DNA of 64,000 bases, taken from contig FNSS01000001.1 in NCBI GenBank assembly GCA_900104855.1, positions 3,224,001 to 3,288,000 on the forward strand. Reading direction: 5' to 3'. The position numbers and the translations under genes are program-made. A model generated the notes under the pieces. It did no database searches. It was not told the origin of the DNA and saw nothing but the letters and a program-made list of their open reading frames with translations. Below, one piece after another: positions 46,183 to 54,606 of the stretch (its first letter is position 1; every line of letters starts with the position of its first letter). This DNA is from Rhizobiales bacterium GAS188. GTDB lineage: Bacteria > Pseudomonadota > Alphaproteobacteria > Rhizobiales > Beijerinckiaceae.

Positions 46183-47081
46183 GTTGCTGCATCCCCATTG
46201 CTGAATGGGTTGTAGCGCGCGGGCTCACTGCCATCCACATCTTTTACACCGTAGAGCCGTCCGAGATCGGCCGCATGCAGCACCTGCCCGGCAAAGCGGG
46301 CGACGTCGGCGTCGGCAGCGAGCGCCGCGGCGATGCGCCCGACGAATATCGGGCTCTCGCTCGCCGCCTCGCCGAGCCCCGCCTCGATGGCGCGCTCGGT
46401 GCGCACCAGGCCTGGCGACAGCGACAGCGCCGTCACGCCATGGGGCGCGAGATCGCGGGCCATGACGAAACCGAGCCGCGCCGTCGCCGCCATGGCGAGA
46501 TCGTGAAAGGCATCGCCGAGATAAGCGCCGTCGGCGTCGAAGGTCGTGGCGATGATCAGCCCGGCGCCGGCCGCCACCATGAACGGCGCCAGCGCCTGGG
46601 CGGTGAGGAGGTTGGCGTAGAGCGCCGTTTCCATCAGTCGGCCGAGCCTCGAGGCGGGGCGGCGCCAGAAAGGCGTGCCATAGCTCGAGCCGTCCGGATA
46701 GCGCTCGCCGTCGAAGCCGTCATTGCCGCCGAACACGTTGAGCACCAGGAGATCGAGCCGCGGCGCCACTCGCCTCACATAGGCGGCCAGCTGGTCGAGC
46801 TCGCGCGCCTGCGTATGGTCGCAGCGAAACAGCAACCCGTCGCCGCCTTTGGCCGTCACCTCGCGCGCCACCTCCTCGATGGTCTCGGGGCGCCCGTCGG
46901 TCGCAGCGCCCGCTTCCGAGGAGCGGGCCGTGACGATGACGCGCGCGCCGGCCTCGCCGAGCCCGAGCGCGATGCCGCGGCCGACTCCGCGCGAGGCGCC
47001 GGCGACCAGACAGGTGCGGCCGCGAAGAGTGCTGCGACGCAGATCGCGATCGCTGAGTTTGGGGCCGTCTTCTGCCGTCAA
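46179..47081 (-). CDS. SDR-family protein lacking the catalytic Tyr-Lys pair
   Basis: A 300-residue SDR resembling DHRS1: VAGASRGVGRGIALGLGEAGA at residues 26-46 gives an intact nucleotide-binding site. However the usual YxxxK is replaced: the segment reads DAFHDLAMAATARL, with His at the Tyr position and Met at the Lys position when aligned on the following Ala-Ala. The Ser of the triad also seems absent. It may be an inactive or repurposed SDR. The start is TTG (47081), overlapping the acyl-CoA dehydrogenase stop as TTGA. It lies between an acyl-CoA dehydrogenase and an enoyl-CoA hydratase. Confidence 0.85.
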   Translation of the reverse strand: MTAEDGPKLSDRDLRRSTLRGRTCLVAGASRGVGRGIALGLGEAGARVIVTARSSEAGAATDGRPETIEEVAREVTAKGGDGLLFRCDHTQARELDQLAAYVRRVAPRLDLLVLNVFGGNDGFDGERYPDGSSYGTPFWRRPASRLGRLMETALYANLLTAQALAPFMVAAGAGLIIATTFDADGAYLGDAFHDLAMAATARLGFVMARDLAPHGVTALSLSPGLVRTERAIEAGLGEAASESPIFVGRIAAALAADADVARFAGQVLHAADLGRLYGVKDVDGSEPARYNPFSNGDAAT

Positions 47082-48871
47082 GAGGCAAGCGCCAGGGAGG
47101 CTTCCTGCACCGAGGCCGCGCCCGCCGTGACGGCGGTCTCGAGGCCGGAGGCGCCGGTCGCGACGTTCTCGGCGAAGAAGCGCGCAATCGCGATCCGCCC
47201 GGACTGCGCCGGGTCGGTGTCGCCCTTGGAGAGGGACGCATGCGCGGCGAGTGCCGTCTCGGCGAGCGAAGCCGCGCCCTGCGCGATGGCGAACAGGCGC
47301 AGATAAGGTGCGGCGCCACAGAGCGCATCGGACGAACCGGCTTTGACGGTCGCCAGCATATATTGGGTCGCCCGGTCGAGCGCCTCAACGGCATCGCGCA
47401 GCCGTGCCGCCATCTGGCCGAAGGCGGGGCTGTTGATGCCGACGAGTTTTTGCCCCGTGGCGCGCATGCCGGAGATGATGGCGGCGACCGCCTGCCCGTC
47501 CGAGAGCGGCAGCTTGCGGGTGACGAGATCGATCGCCTGGATGCCGTTCGTGCCCTCATAGATCGGGGCGATGCGGGCGTCGCGCAGATGCTGCGCGGCC
47601 CCCGTCTCCTCGATGAAGCCCATGCCGCCATGCACCTGCACGCCGAGCGAGGCGACCTCGACGCCGATATCCGTCGAGAAGGCCTTGGCGATCGGGGTGA
47701 GGATGGCGGCGCGCTCGGAGGCGGCGAGCCGCGCTGCCGCATCGGGCGAGCGATGCGAGCGGTCGATGGCCTCGGCGGTGAGCAGGCACAAGGCGCGCGC
47801 CGCCTGGGTGAGGCCGCGCATGGTCGCGAGCATCCGCCGCACATCGGGTTGCTCGGCGATCGGGCTCATGCCGTCGCCTTTGGCGCCGGGCGCCCGCCCC
47901 TGGCGCCGCTCCTGCGCAAAGGCGAGCGCTTGCTGGGTGGCGCGCTCGGCGATGGCGACGCCCTGCGCCGCGACATTGAGGCGCGCATTGTTCATCATGG
48001 TGAACATGCAGGCGAGGCCGCGATTCTCCTCGCCGATCAGGAAGCCGGTGGCGCCGCCCTTGTCGCCATAGACCATGGTGCAGGTCGGCGAGGCATGGAT
48101 GCCGAGCTTGTGCTCGATCGAATGGCAGCGCACATCATTGGCTTCGCCGAGCGAGCCGTCGGGCCGCACCAGGAATTTCGGCACCAGGAACAGCGAGATG
48201 CCGCGCGTGCCGGGCGGCGCGTCGGGCAGCCGCGCCAGCACCAGATGGATGATGTTGTCCGTCTGGTCATGCTCGCCATAGGTGATGAAGATCTTCTGCC
48301 CCTTGATCCTGTAGGAGCCGTCGCCGGCCCGCTCCGCCTTGCTGCGCAGGGCTGAGAGATCCGAGCCCGCCTGCGGCTCGGTGAGGTTCATGGTGCCCAT
48401 CCATTCGCCCGAGACGAGCTTGGCGAGATAGATGTCCTTGAGCTCCTTCGTGCCATGCGCGGCGAGCGCCTCGACCGCCCCGAAGGTCAGGAGCGGGCCG
48501 AGGCTGAAGGACATGCAGGCCGCATTCCACATCTCGCCGCAGGCCGTGGCGAGCAGCATCGGCAGGCCCTGGCCGCCGAATTCGGCCGGGCCCGTCAACG
48601 CGTTCCAGCCGCCCGCCGCCCAGTCCCGATAGGCTTCGCGGAAGCCGGGCGCCGTCGTGACCGCGCCCTCCTTGAAGCGCGCGCCCTGCTGGTCGCCCAC
48701 GCGATTGAGCGGCGCCAGGCGCTCGCCGGCGAATTTCGCCGCCTCCTCGAGGATCGCCTCGCTCATATCCTCTTCGAGCCCCGGCGCCAGCCCATCGGCG
48801 ATCAGCCGGTCGAGCCCGGCGACGTGGCGCATCGCAAACAGCATGTCGGCGACCGGTGCGCGATAGGTCAT
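47078..48871 (-). CDS. acyl-CoA dehydrogenase, long DmdC-like type
   Basis: A 597-residue flavoprotein of the extended acyl-CoA dehydrogenase group that has an extra C-terminal domain. Motifs: MNLTEPQAGSDLSAL near residues 160-174, KIFITYGEHD, VQVHGGMGFIEETGAAQHLRDARIAPIYEG near residues 415-445, and NGIQAIDLV. Such proteins include DmdC (3-methylmercaptopropionyl-CoA dehydrogenase) and others of unknown specificity. The ATG at 48871 has GAGGAGGG just upstream. It is first in the acyl-CoA operon and divergent from the tsaC gene across 146 bases. Confidence 0.92.
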   Translation of the reverse strand: MTYRAPVADMLFAMRHVAGLDRLIADGLAPGLEEDMSEAILEEAAKFAGERLAPLNRVGDQQGARFKEGAVTTAPGFREAYRDWAAGGWNALTGPAEFGGQGLPMLLATACGEMWNAACMSFSLGPLLTFGAVEALAAHGTKELKDIYLAKLVSGEWMGTMNLTEPQAGSDLSALRSKAERAGDGSYRIKGQKIFITYGEHDQTDNIIHLVLARLPDAPPGTRGISLFLVPKFLVRPDGSLGEANDVRCHSIEHKLGIHASPTCTMVYGDKGGATGFLIGEENRGLACMFTMMNNARLNVAAQGVAIAERATQQALAFAQERRQGRAPGAKGDGMSPIAEQPDVRRMLATMRGLTQAARALCLLTAEAIDRSHRSPDAAARLAASERAAILTPIAKAFSTDIGVEVASLGVQVHGGMGFIEETGAAQHLRDARIAPIYEGTNGIQAIDLVTRKLPLSDGQAVAAIISGMRATGQKLVGINSPAFGQMAARLRDAVEALDRATQYMLATVKAGSSDALCGAAPYLRLFAIAQGAASLAETALAAHASLSKGDTDPAQSGRIAIARFFAENVATGASGLETAVTAGAASVQEASLALAS

Positions 48872-49017
48872 GAGGCCCTCCTCGAAGCATTTGCCCCCGC
48901 CCTCGCTTGACAAGACGGGCAAGCGCGGCGGAAGCGACATGGCGGCGCCACCCGAGCGGCGCCTCGTATCCGATAGTTGAGCGATGAACCAACGCCCGTC
49001 AATCCGAGGGATTTAGA

Positions 49018-50013
49018 ATGCCGGCCACGCGCCTCTTGCGGCCCGATGCTTCGGGCATCGCGGCGGCGGCCGCCTTGTTGCGCCAGGGGGGCCTCGTCGC
49101 CTTCCCGACCGAGACGGTCTATGGCCTCGGCGCCGATGCCACGGACCCAGGCGCGGTCGCGGCTCTCTACGCCGCGAAGGGGCGGCCGGCCTTCAATCCG
49201 CTGATCGCCCATCTGACCGGCCTCGAGGCGGCGCTGCCGCAAGGCCGCTTCGACGCCGCCGCGCGCGAGCTCGCCCGCGCCTTCTGGCCGGGCGCGCTGA
49301 CGCTGGTGGTGCCGCTTGCCGATGGCGCCACCGTCTGCGATCTCGCCCGCGCCGGGCTCGACAGCGTGGCGCTGCGCGTGCCGGCCCACCCCCTGGCGCA
49401 TGCGATGCTGGTGGCGGCCGGGCGTCCGATCGTCGCGCCTTCCGCCAACCGCTCCGGCCATGTCAGCCCGACCGCGGTGGCCCATGTGATGGCCGATCTC
49501 GAGGGGCGCATCGATGCGGTCATCGATGCGGGCGCTGCACCGATCGGCCTCGAATCGACCATTATCGCCTGCCTCGGGGGCCAGCCCCTGCTGCTGCGTG
49601 CCGGCGGCGTCACGCGCGAGGCCATCGAGCAGGTGATCGGCAAGATCGCGGAAGCGCCGAAGAGCGGATCCGCAGGCGACAAGCCGCAGCCCTTGTCGCC
49701 TGGCCTTCTCGCCTCCCATTACGCGCCGCGCGCCAAGCTGCGGCTCGAGGCGCGCGCCCTACGGTCCGGCGAGGCCGCCCTTCTGTTCGGGGATGCGCGC
49801 CCACCCGGCATCGAGAGCGCGCCGGCGGTGCTCGACCTGAGCCGCAAGGGCGATCTCGCCGAGGCCGCCGCCAATCTCTTCGCCCATCTGCGCGAGCTCG
49901 ATGCGCGATTGGCCGGAACGTCGCAGCCACGCATTGCGGTCGTGCCCATCCCCGAGAGCGGGCTCGGCGAGGCGATCAACGACCGCCTGCGCCGCGCCGC
50001 CGCGGATCGCTGA
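49018..50013 (+). CDS. tsaC: threonylcarbamoyl-AMP synthase (Sua5/YrdC)
   Basis: A 331-residue Sua5-type protein for tRNA t6A synthesis. The YrdC domain (about residues 10-200) has LVAFPTETVYGLGADATD, KGRPAFNPLIAHL and PSANRSGHVSPT; the C-terminal Sua5 domain follows a linker near SPGLLASHYAPR. It makes threonylcarbamoyl-AMP from threonine, bicarbonate and ATP. The start ATG 49018 lacks a strong ribosome site but agrees with the family start. Convergent with the next gene, 13 bases apart. Confidence 0.95.
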   Translation: MPATRLLRPDASGIAAAAALLRQGGLVAFPTETVYGLGADATDPGAVAALYAAKGRPAFNPLIAHLTGLEAALPQGRFDAAARELARAFWPGALTLVVPLADGATVCDLARAGLDSVALRVPAHPLAHAMLVAAGRPIVAPSANRSGHVSPTAVAHVMADLEGRIDAVIDAGAAPIGLESTIIACLGGQPLLLRAGGVTREAIEQVIGKIAEAPKSGSAGDKPQPLSPGLLASHYAPRAKLRLEARALRSGEAALLFGDARPPGIESAPAVLDLSRKGDLAEAAANLFAHLRELDARLAGTSQPRIAVVPIPESGLGEAINDRLRRAAADR

Positions 50014-50026
50014 GCTTCGATCGGTT

Positions 50027-51139
50027 TCACCCCACCACACGCGCATGGGCGGGCCGCAAGGCGCTGAGGCCGGGCGGCAGGTTGCGGGCCATCCAGGCGG
50101 CGAGCCGAGCCTCGTTGCGATGCACCAGCAAGCCGAGCGCGATGACGCCGACGCCGATCCCCGAGAGCGCGAAGGAGAACAGCAGCACATTGTCGAAGAC
50201 GCGCCAGGAGAGGTCGCCGAGATAGAGCATGATGCCGATGGTGCCGAACACCGCATAGACGCGCCGTCCCAGGAACACGCCGAGGAAAATGAGGCCGATA
50301 TTGATCAGGCAATAAAGGGCCTTGGCGAGATTGTTGTCGGAAGCGTGCAGGCTGAGCCCGCCCCAGAAGCACATGACGCCGAACAGGTGTAGCCAGAACG
50401 CGAAGTCGCCGCCGCGCGGACGACGCAGATCGGTGAGCCAGGCGACGAGGATCATGGCGAGGCCGAAGAACATCGAGACCTCGCGGCGCGTGTCGTATTC
50501 CTCGAAGCGGCCGCCGGTGAACCAGATGGCGAGATCCATCGACATGAACCAGAGCGCGAAGGTTCCGACGAAGACGATGAAGGGGAACGGCCAGAAGCGG
50601 AGCGCGACCAGCGCAGCGATCACGGTCGCGACCTCCATGATCACCCAGCCGCCCCGGATATATTCGAAGAAGTCGCGGTAATGGCCGGGATTGGCGTTGC
50701 CCGTGCCCCACATGTCGAAAGCGTCCTGGATGCCGTAGACGGAGAGCGGCACCATGCTGACCGCGACCGCGATCGCGAGCCCGCCGGGGGTGCGCAGGTT
50801 CTTGCCCCATAGATGGTTCCCGAGCGCGAGGAAGCCTGCCGCGTAGAGCAGGCCCGTCACCGTCAGGGCGCCGCCGCCGAGCGCCGCGAAGGCGGTGGTC
50901 GAGAACATGCCCATCGCGGTCATCACCAGGAGCGCGCCCGTGTACCAGAGCACATGGGTGACGTCGAAGCGCGGCTTCTCCGCGGCCGGATCCTGGTTCT
51001 GGCTTTGGGTTTGACTTGGCGCCGCTGGCGCCGGCTGCAGGCTGACGCGCCCGGCCAGGAAGGCCTTGAGCTTGAGGTAGCCCGCCTCGTCCAGGACGCC
51101 CGCCGCGCGGGCCGCTTCGAGATCCGCCTCGCTGAACAT
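50027..51139 (-). CDS. polytopic membrane protein of unknown function, DUF2157-like
   Basis: A 370-residue protein. The first 60 residues are soluble (FSEADLEAARAAGVLDEAGYLKLKAFLA), followed by a Gln/Pro-rich linker and about ten hydrophobic spans with a VLWYTGALLVMTAMGMF start. The soluble cap plus many spans is reminiscent of the DUF2157 type. The ATG at 51139 begins at the soluble cap; an earlier ATG at 51217 adds unrelated residues. No function can be given. It is followed upstream (toward lower strand order) by a family A element and lies alone. Confidence 0.82.
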   Translation of the reverse strand: MFSEADLEAARAAGVLDEAGYLKLKAFLAGRVSLQPAPAAPSQTQSQNQDPAAEKPRFDVTHVLWYTGALLVMTAMGMFSTTAFAALGGGALTVTGLLYAAGFLALGNHLWGKNLRTPGGLAIAVAVSMVPLSVYGIQDAFDMWGTGNANPGHYRDFFEYIRGGWVIMEVATVIAALVALRFWPFPFIVFVGTFALWFMSMDLAIWFTGGRFEEYDTRREVSMFFGLAMILVAWLTDLRRPRGGDFAFWLHLFGVMCFWGGLSLHASDNNLAKALYCLINIGLIFLGVFLGRRVYAVFGTIGIMLYLGDLSWRVFDNVLLFSFALSGIGVGVIALGLLVHRNEARLAAWMARNLPPGLSALRPAHARVVG

Positions 51140-51244
51140 CACGGTCACTCCCCAAAGCATCATGTTCGAAAAGTGGTTGTGCGCTTTTCCGGCGAAATGA
51201 TGCGATATTTGAGGCAACTAAGCAAAGATGCGAGTCACCACTTT

Positions 51245-51421
51245 CCTTCTCCCGCCTCTTCGCGGGAGAAGGTGCCCGAACGAAGTGAGGGCGGATGAGG
51301 GACGGTTGAGCGCTTCACCGGCGTCCCTCACCCGCCTCGACCATAGCTGTGAGCGAACGCTCTCAGCGTGCTTCGAGCTATGGTCTCGGCACCCTCTCCC
51401 GCCTCAAGTGGCGGGAGAGGG
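51245..51421. repeat. composite palindromic element, family A copy 6
   Basis: Hairpins CCTTCTCCCGC...GCGGGAGAAGG (51245-51272) and CCCTCTCCCGCC...GGCGGGAGAGGG (51392-51421) with GATGAGGGACGGTTGAGCGC and CACCGGCGTCCCTCACCC in the centre, matching copy 1 base for base in that core. An extra palindrome (CATAGCTGTGAGCGAAC region, 51342-51386) is nested in this copy. Confidence 0.9.
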
Positions 51422-51430
51422 TAAGACCTC

Positions 51431-52213
51431 TCACCCCTTCGGCGACGGCGCCCCGATCGGCGGTTCTCCCGTCATGCCGGCCAGCACCTCGGCCACATGG
51501 CGCACCGCGATGCTCTCGCCCTGGCGCGACAGCTTGCCGGCCATGTTCATCAGGCAGCCGAGATCGCCGGCGAGCAGCGTCGGCGCTCCGCTCGCCTTCA
51601 CCTTGGCGACCTTCTCGGTGACGATCGCATTGGAGATGTCGCCATATTTCACCGCGAAGGTGCCGCCAAAGCCGCAGCAGACATCCGCATCCGCGAGCTC
51701 GGCGAGCTCGAGCCCCTCGATGCTCTGCAGCAGCTTGCGCGGCTGGGCCCTGATGCCGAGCTCGCGCAGGCCCGAGCAGGAATCATGATAGGTGACGGTG
51801 CCCTCGAAGCGCGCCTTGACGCGCTCGATCTTCCTCACATCGACCAGGAAGGAGATGAGCTCATAGGTCTTCTCGGCGAGCGCCTGGGCGGGCCCGATGA
51901 GGTTGGGGTCGTCGGCGAACAGTTCTGGGAAATGCGCCCGGATCATGCCGGCGCAGGAGCCGGACGGCGCCACCACATAATCGAATCCCGAAAAGGTCGC
52001 GATGATGCGGCTCGCGATCGCCTTGGCGCTCGCCCGGTCGCCCGAATTATAGGCCGGCTGGCCGCAGCAGGTCTGGCTCGGCACCTCGACGCTGCAACCC
52101 GCATCCTCCAGCAGCTTCACGGCCGCAAATCCGACGGAGGGCCGGATGAGGTCGACGAGGCAAGTCACGAACAGGCCGACACGCGGCTTTTCGGGCGGAA
52201 TGGTGGTCGGCAA
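51431..52213 (-). CDS. LutA/YkgE-type iron-sulfur oxidoreductase subunit
   Basis: A 260-residue protein with two Cys-Cys-Gly motifs, SQTCCGQPAYNSG near residues 47-59 and ADVCCGFGGTFAVKYG near residues 174-189, the pattern of the heterodisulfide reductase-like cysteine domain. Family members act in lactate or glycolate oxidation with LutB and LutC; neither partner is in this window. The start ATG 52213 is the first in frame. It is divergent from the two-component system across about 250 bases that hold nothing I can recognise. Which substrate it serves is unknown. Confidence 0.88.
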   Translation of the reverse strand: MPTTIPPEKPRVGLFVTCLVDLIRPSVGFAAVKLLEDAGCSVEVPSQTCCGQPAYNSGDRASAKAIASRIIATFSGFDYVVAPSGSCAGMIRAHFPELFADDPNLIGPAQALAEKTYELISFLVDVRKIERVKARFEGTVTYHDSCSGLRELGIRAQPRKLLQSIEGLELAELADADVCCGFGGTFAVKYGDISNAIVTEKVAKVKASGAPTLLAGDLGCLMNMAGKLSRQGESIAVRHVAEVLAGMTGEPPIGAPSPKG

Positions 52214-52463
52214 GTTGGGACCTCGAACTCAGAATCTCGGCGCGCAGGAGCGCCGCGACCTATTCAACCATGCCGGGAGCCGGGTGGAAAGGCAGCGGGG
52301 GCCGCAATGCGAGGGCGTCCGCAATCGCGCCTCAATCGTGCCAAGCCAATGTCATCGAAGTGAAGTGATGGGCGTGGCGCGGCGTTTCCAACCGCGCCCC
52401 GCGCTCTCATTATGGGATGACGACATAGGCTCTCTGTGGATTTGAGCCGAGGACGGTGCTTGC

Positions 52464-53129
52464 ATGCGTGTTCTGTTGATCGAGGATGACCGGATGATCG
52501 GCGCGAGCCTCGCAAGGGCGCTGCGCGATGAAGGCCTGTCCGTCGACTGGGCGCGAACCGGGGCGGATGGCCAGGAAGCGCTCGCCACAGGCGGGCATTC
52601 GCTCGTCCTGTTGGACCTTGGCCTTCCGGGGCCTTCGGGTCTCGAGATTCTGAAATCCGCAAGGCGCAACGGCAATGGCGTTCCGGTCTTGATCATCACG
52701 GCGCGGGACGGGCTCGACGAGCGCATATCGGGGCTCGATCTCGGCGCCGACGACTATGTGGTCAAGCCCTTCGAGGCGCGCGAGCTCCTCGCCCGGATGC
52801 GGGCCGTGCTCCGCCGCCATGATGGGTTTGCCCGATCGCTGCTCGAGGCCGGCGAGATCGCTTTGGACCTCGCCAGCCACGAGCTCACCTATCGCGGCAG
52901 GACGCTGCTGCTGCCGGCGCGCGAATTCGCGCTAATGCAGGCCATGATGGCCCGTGCCGGAACCATCTTCTCGCGCACTCAGCTCGAAGAAAGGCTCTAT
53001 GGTTGGGCCGAGGAAGTGGGGAGCAATGCGGTCGAAGTGCTCATTCATTCGATCCGCAAGAAATTCGACAAGGACATCATCCGCAATGTCCGCGGGGCGG
53101 GCTGGATGATCGTCAAGGACGCGCAGTGA
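52464..53129 (+). CDS. OmpR-family response regulator (QseB/PmrA type)
   Basis: A 221-residue regulator. The receiver domain has the acidic pair in LLIEDDRM (residues 4-11), phosphoacceptor Asp51 (LLDLGLPG) and Lys in YVVKPFEARELLARM (about residue 100). The C-terminal winged helix ends VEVLIHSIRKKFDKDIIRNVRGAGWMI, typical of the QseB/PmrA branch. It should bind direct repeats when phosphorylated by the kinase encoded next. The stop overlaps the kinase GTG start (GTGA). First gene of the envelope module. Confidence 0.95.
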   Translation: MRVLLIEDDRMIGASLARALRDEGLSVDWARTGADGQEALATGGHSLVLLDLGLPGPSGLEILKSARRNGNGVPVLIITARDGLDERISGLDLGADDYVVKPFEARELLARMRAVLRRHDGFARSLLEAGEIALDLASHELTYRGRTLLLPAREFALMQAMMARAGTIFSRTQLEERLYGWAEEVGSNAVEVLIHSIRKKFDKDIIRNVRGAGWMIVKDAQ

Positions 53130-54484
53130 CGTCGCTGCGCCGCAGCGCCCTCATCTGGATGACGGCGCTTCTCGCGATCGTCGGGGCGGTCGCCGTCATC
53201 GTGTCCTATGAGCTGGCGCACAGCGAAGCGGCGAGCGTCCTCGACGGGCAGCTGCGCCAGATCGCCCTCAACGCCGGAGAGGGCTTGCCCGAAAGCGCCG
53301 GCCCGCCGGTCGAGCACGATCCCGAGGATGATTTCGCGATCGATATCTGGAACGCCGCCGGCGAGCGGCTTCGGGCCTCGCCGAGTTCGATTGTGGTGCC
53401 GCGCCAGCCCGGGCTCGGCTTCTCGACGATCGAGGCCGGCGGAGAGGATTGGCGCGTCTACACTTCGGCCGACGCGCACCGGACCGTGCAGGTGGCGCAG
53501 CGTATGTCGGTGCGTCGCGAATTCGCCGAACGGGCGGCCTTGAGCGCAGCAGCCCCGATCCTGATCGTCATTCCGCTCGCCTGGCTCGTCATCACCTGGT
53601 CGCTCGGCCGGGTTCTCGGCCAGCTGACGCAGCTGGCGCGCACCATCGCGGCGCGCGGCACGGACAGCAAGGAGAAGCTGTCGACCGCCGATGTGCCCGA
53701 GGAAGTCAGCCCGCTCGTCGAGGCGATGAACGTCCTGATCGCGCGCCTGCAACACGCGCTCGACCAGCAGCGGCGCTTCGTTTCCGATGCGGCGCATGAG
53801 TTGCGCACGCCCTTGACGGCTTTGCGGCTGCAAGTCGAGAACCTCGGAGGCGCCGCGAACGAGAAGGGTTCGGACGGCCGGACGGTCGAATTGGGAGATG
53901 GCATCCGGCGCGCCTCGACGCTGCTCGATCAGCTGCTGAAGATGGCGCGCTTCGAGGCTCCGAGAGAGTCTGCCCCGCCCGAGCGCCTCGATCTCGCAAG
54001 CCTCGTCACCGAATGCATGGCGGAACATGTCTCGATCGCCAGCCGCAAGGGCGTGGACCTCGGGATCGCGGCGCGCGAGCCCGCGGAGATTTCCGCTGTC
54101 GCTGCCGAATTGAAGATCCTGTTCGGCAACCTGATCGACAATGCCGTGCGCTACACGCCGGCGGGCGGGACGATCGATCTCAGCATCCGACGCCAGGGTG
54201 CGGGTGCGGTCGTCGAGGTAGCAGATACCGGCGGCGGCGTCAGCGAAAGCGATTTGCCGAGGCTCTTCGACCGCTTCTTTCGCGCCGCGCCGCCAAAGAT
54301 CGGGGGCAGTGGGTTTGTCGAGGGTGACGGCCTTGTCGAGAGCAACGGACTCCTTGAGGGTAGCGGGCTTGGGCTTGCGATCGTGGACGCGATCGCGAGA
54401 CGCAACGGCATCGAGGTGAACATCTCGAACCGCCAGGATCCGGCCGGGCTCCTGGTCCGGGTCTGGTTCCCGGCGGCAAGCTGA
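53126..54484 (+). CDS. sensor histidine kinase with repeat-expanded ATP lid
   Basis: A 452-residue membrane kinase with an N-terminal span (about residues 7-28), a periplasmic sensor of about 120 residues, a second span (about 140-165), a HAMP region, the H-box FVSDAAHELRTPLTAL with phospho-acceptor His224, N-box LIDNAVRY, G1 and F boxes (FDRFFRAAP) and G2 box GSGLGLAIV. Between F and G2 lies a hexapeptide repeated in tandem (54305-54376; GSGFVE, GDGLVE, SNGLLE, GSGLGL), which enlarges the ATP lid. The start is GTG at 53126, overlapping the regulator stop. Its ligand is unknown. Confidence 0.93.
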   Translation: MTSLRRSALIWMTALLAIVGAVAVIVSYELAHSEAASVLDGQLRQIALNAGEGLPESAGPPVEHDPEDDFAIDIWNAAGERLRASPSSIVVPRQPGLGFSTIEAGGEDWRVYTSADAHRTVQVAQRMSVRREFAERAALSAAAPILIVIPLAWLVITWSLGRVLGQLTQLARTIAARGTDSKEKLSTADVPEEVSPLVEAMNVLIARLQHALDQQRRFVSDAAHELRTPLTALRLQVENLGGAANEKGSDGRTVELGDGIRRASTLLDQLLKMARFEAPRESAPPERLDLASLVTECMAEHVSIASRKGVDLGIAAREPAEISAVAAELKILFGNLIDNAVRYTPAGGTIDLSIRRQGAGAVVEVADTGGGVSESDLPRLFDRFFRAAPPKIGGSGFVEGDGLVESNGLLEGSGLGLAIVDAIARRNGIEVNISNRQDPAGLLVRVWFPAAS

Positions 54485-54606
54485 ATCTCCCCCCGGCTAA
54501 TTCTCCCCTAAGTCTGACCTCCTAGGTCGAGCGGGCTGCGTTGCAGCGTCGCCGGGCGAAATCTCGTCCAGCGATCTCCCCCTGCCCTCGAATCCCGGGA
54601 TGGTCG

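Noticed and set aside
48872-49017. sigma-70 promoter for tsaC based on TTGACA near 48907
   Set aside because: No acceptable -10 box at 16-19 bases; could be chance.
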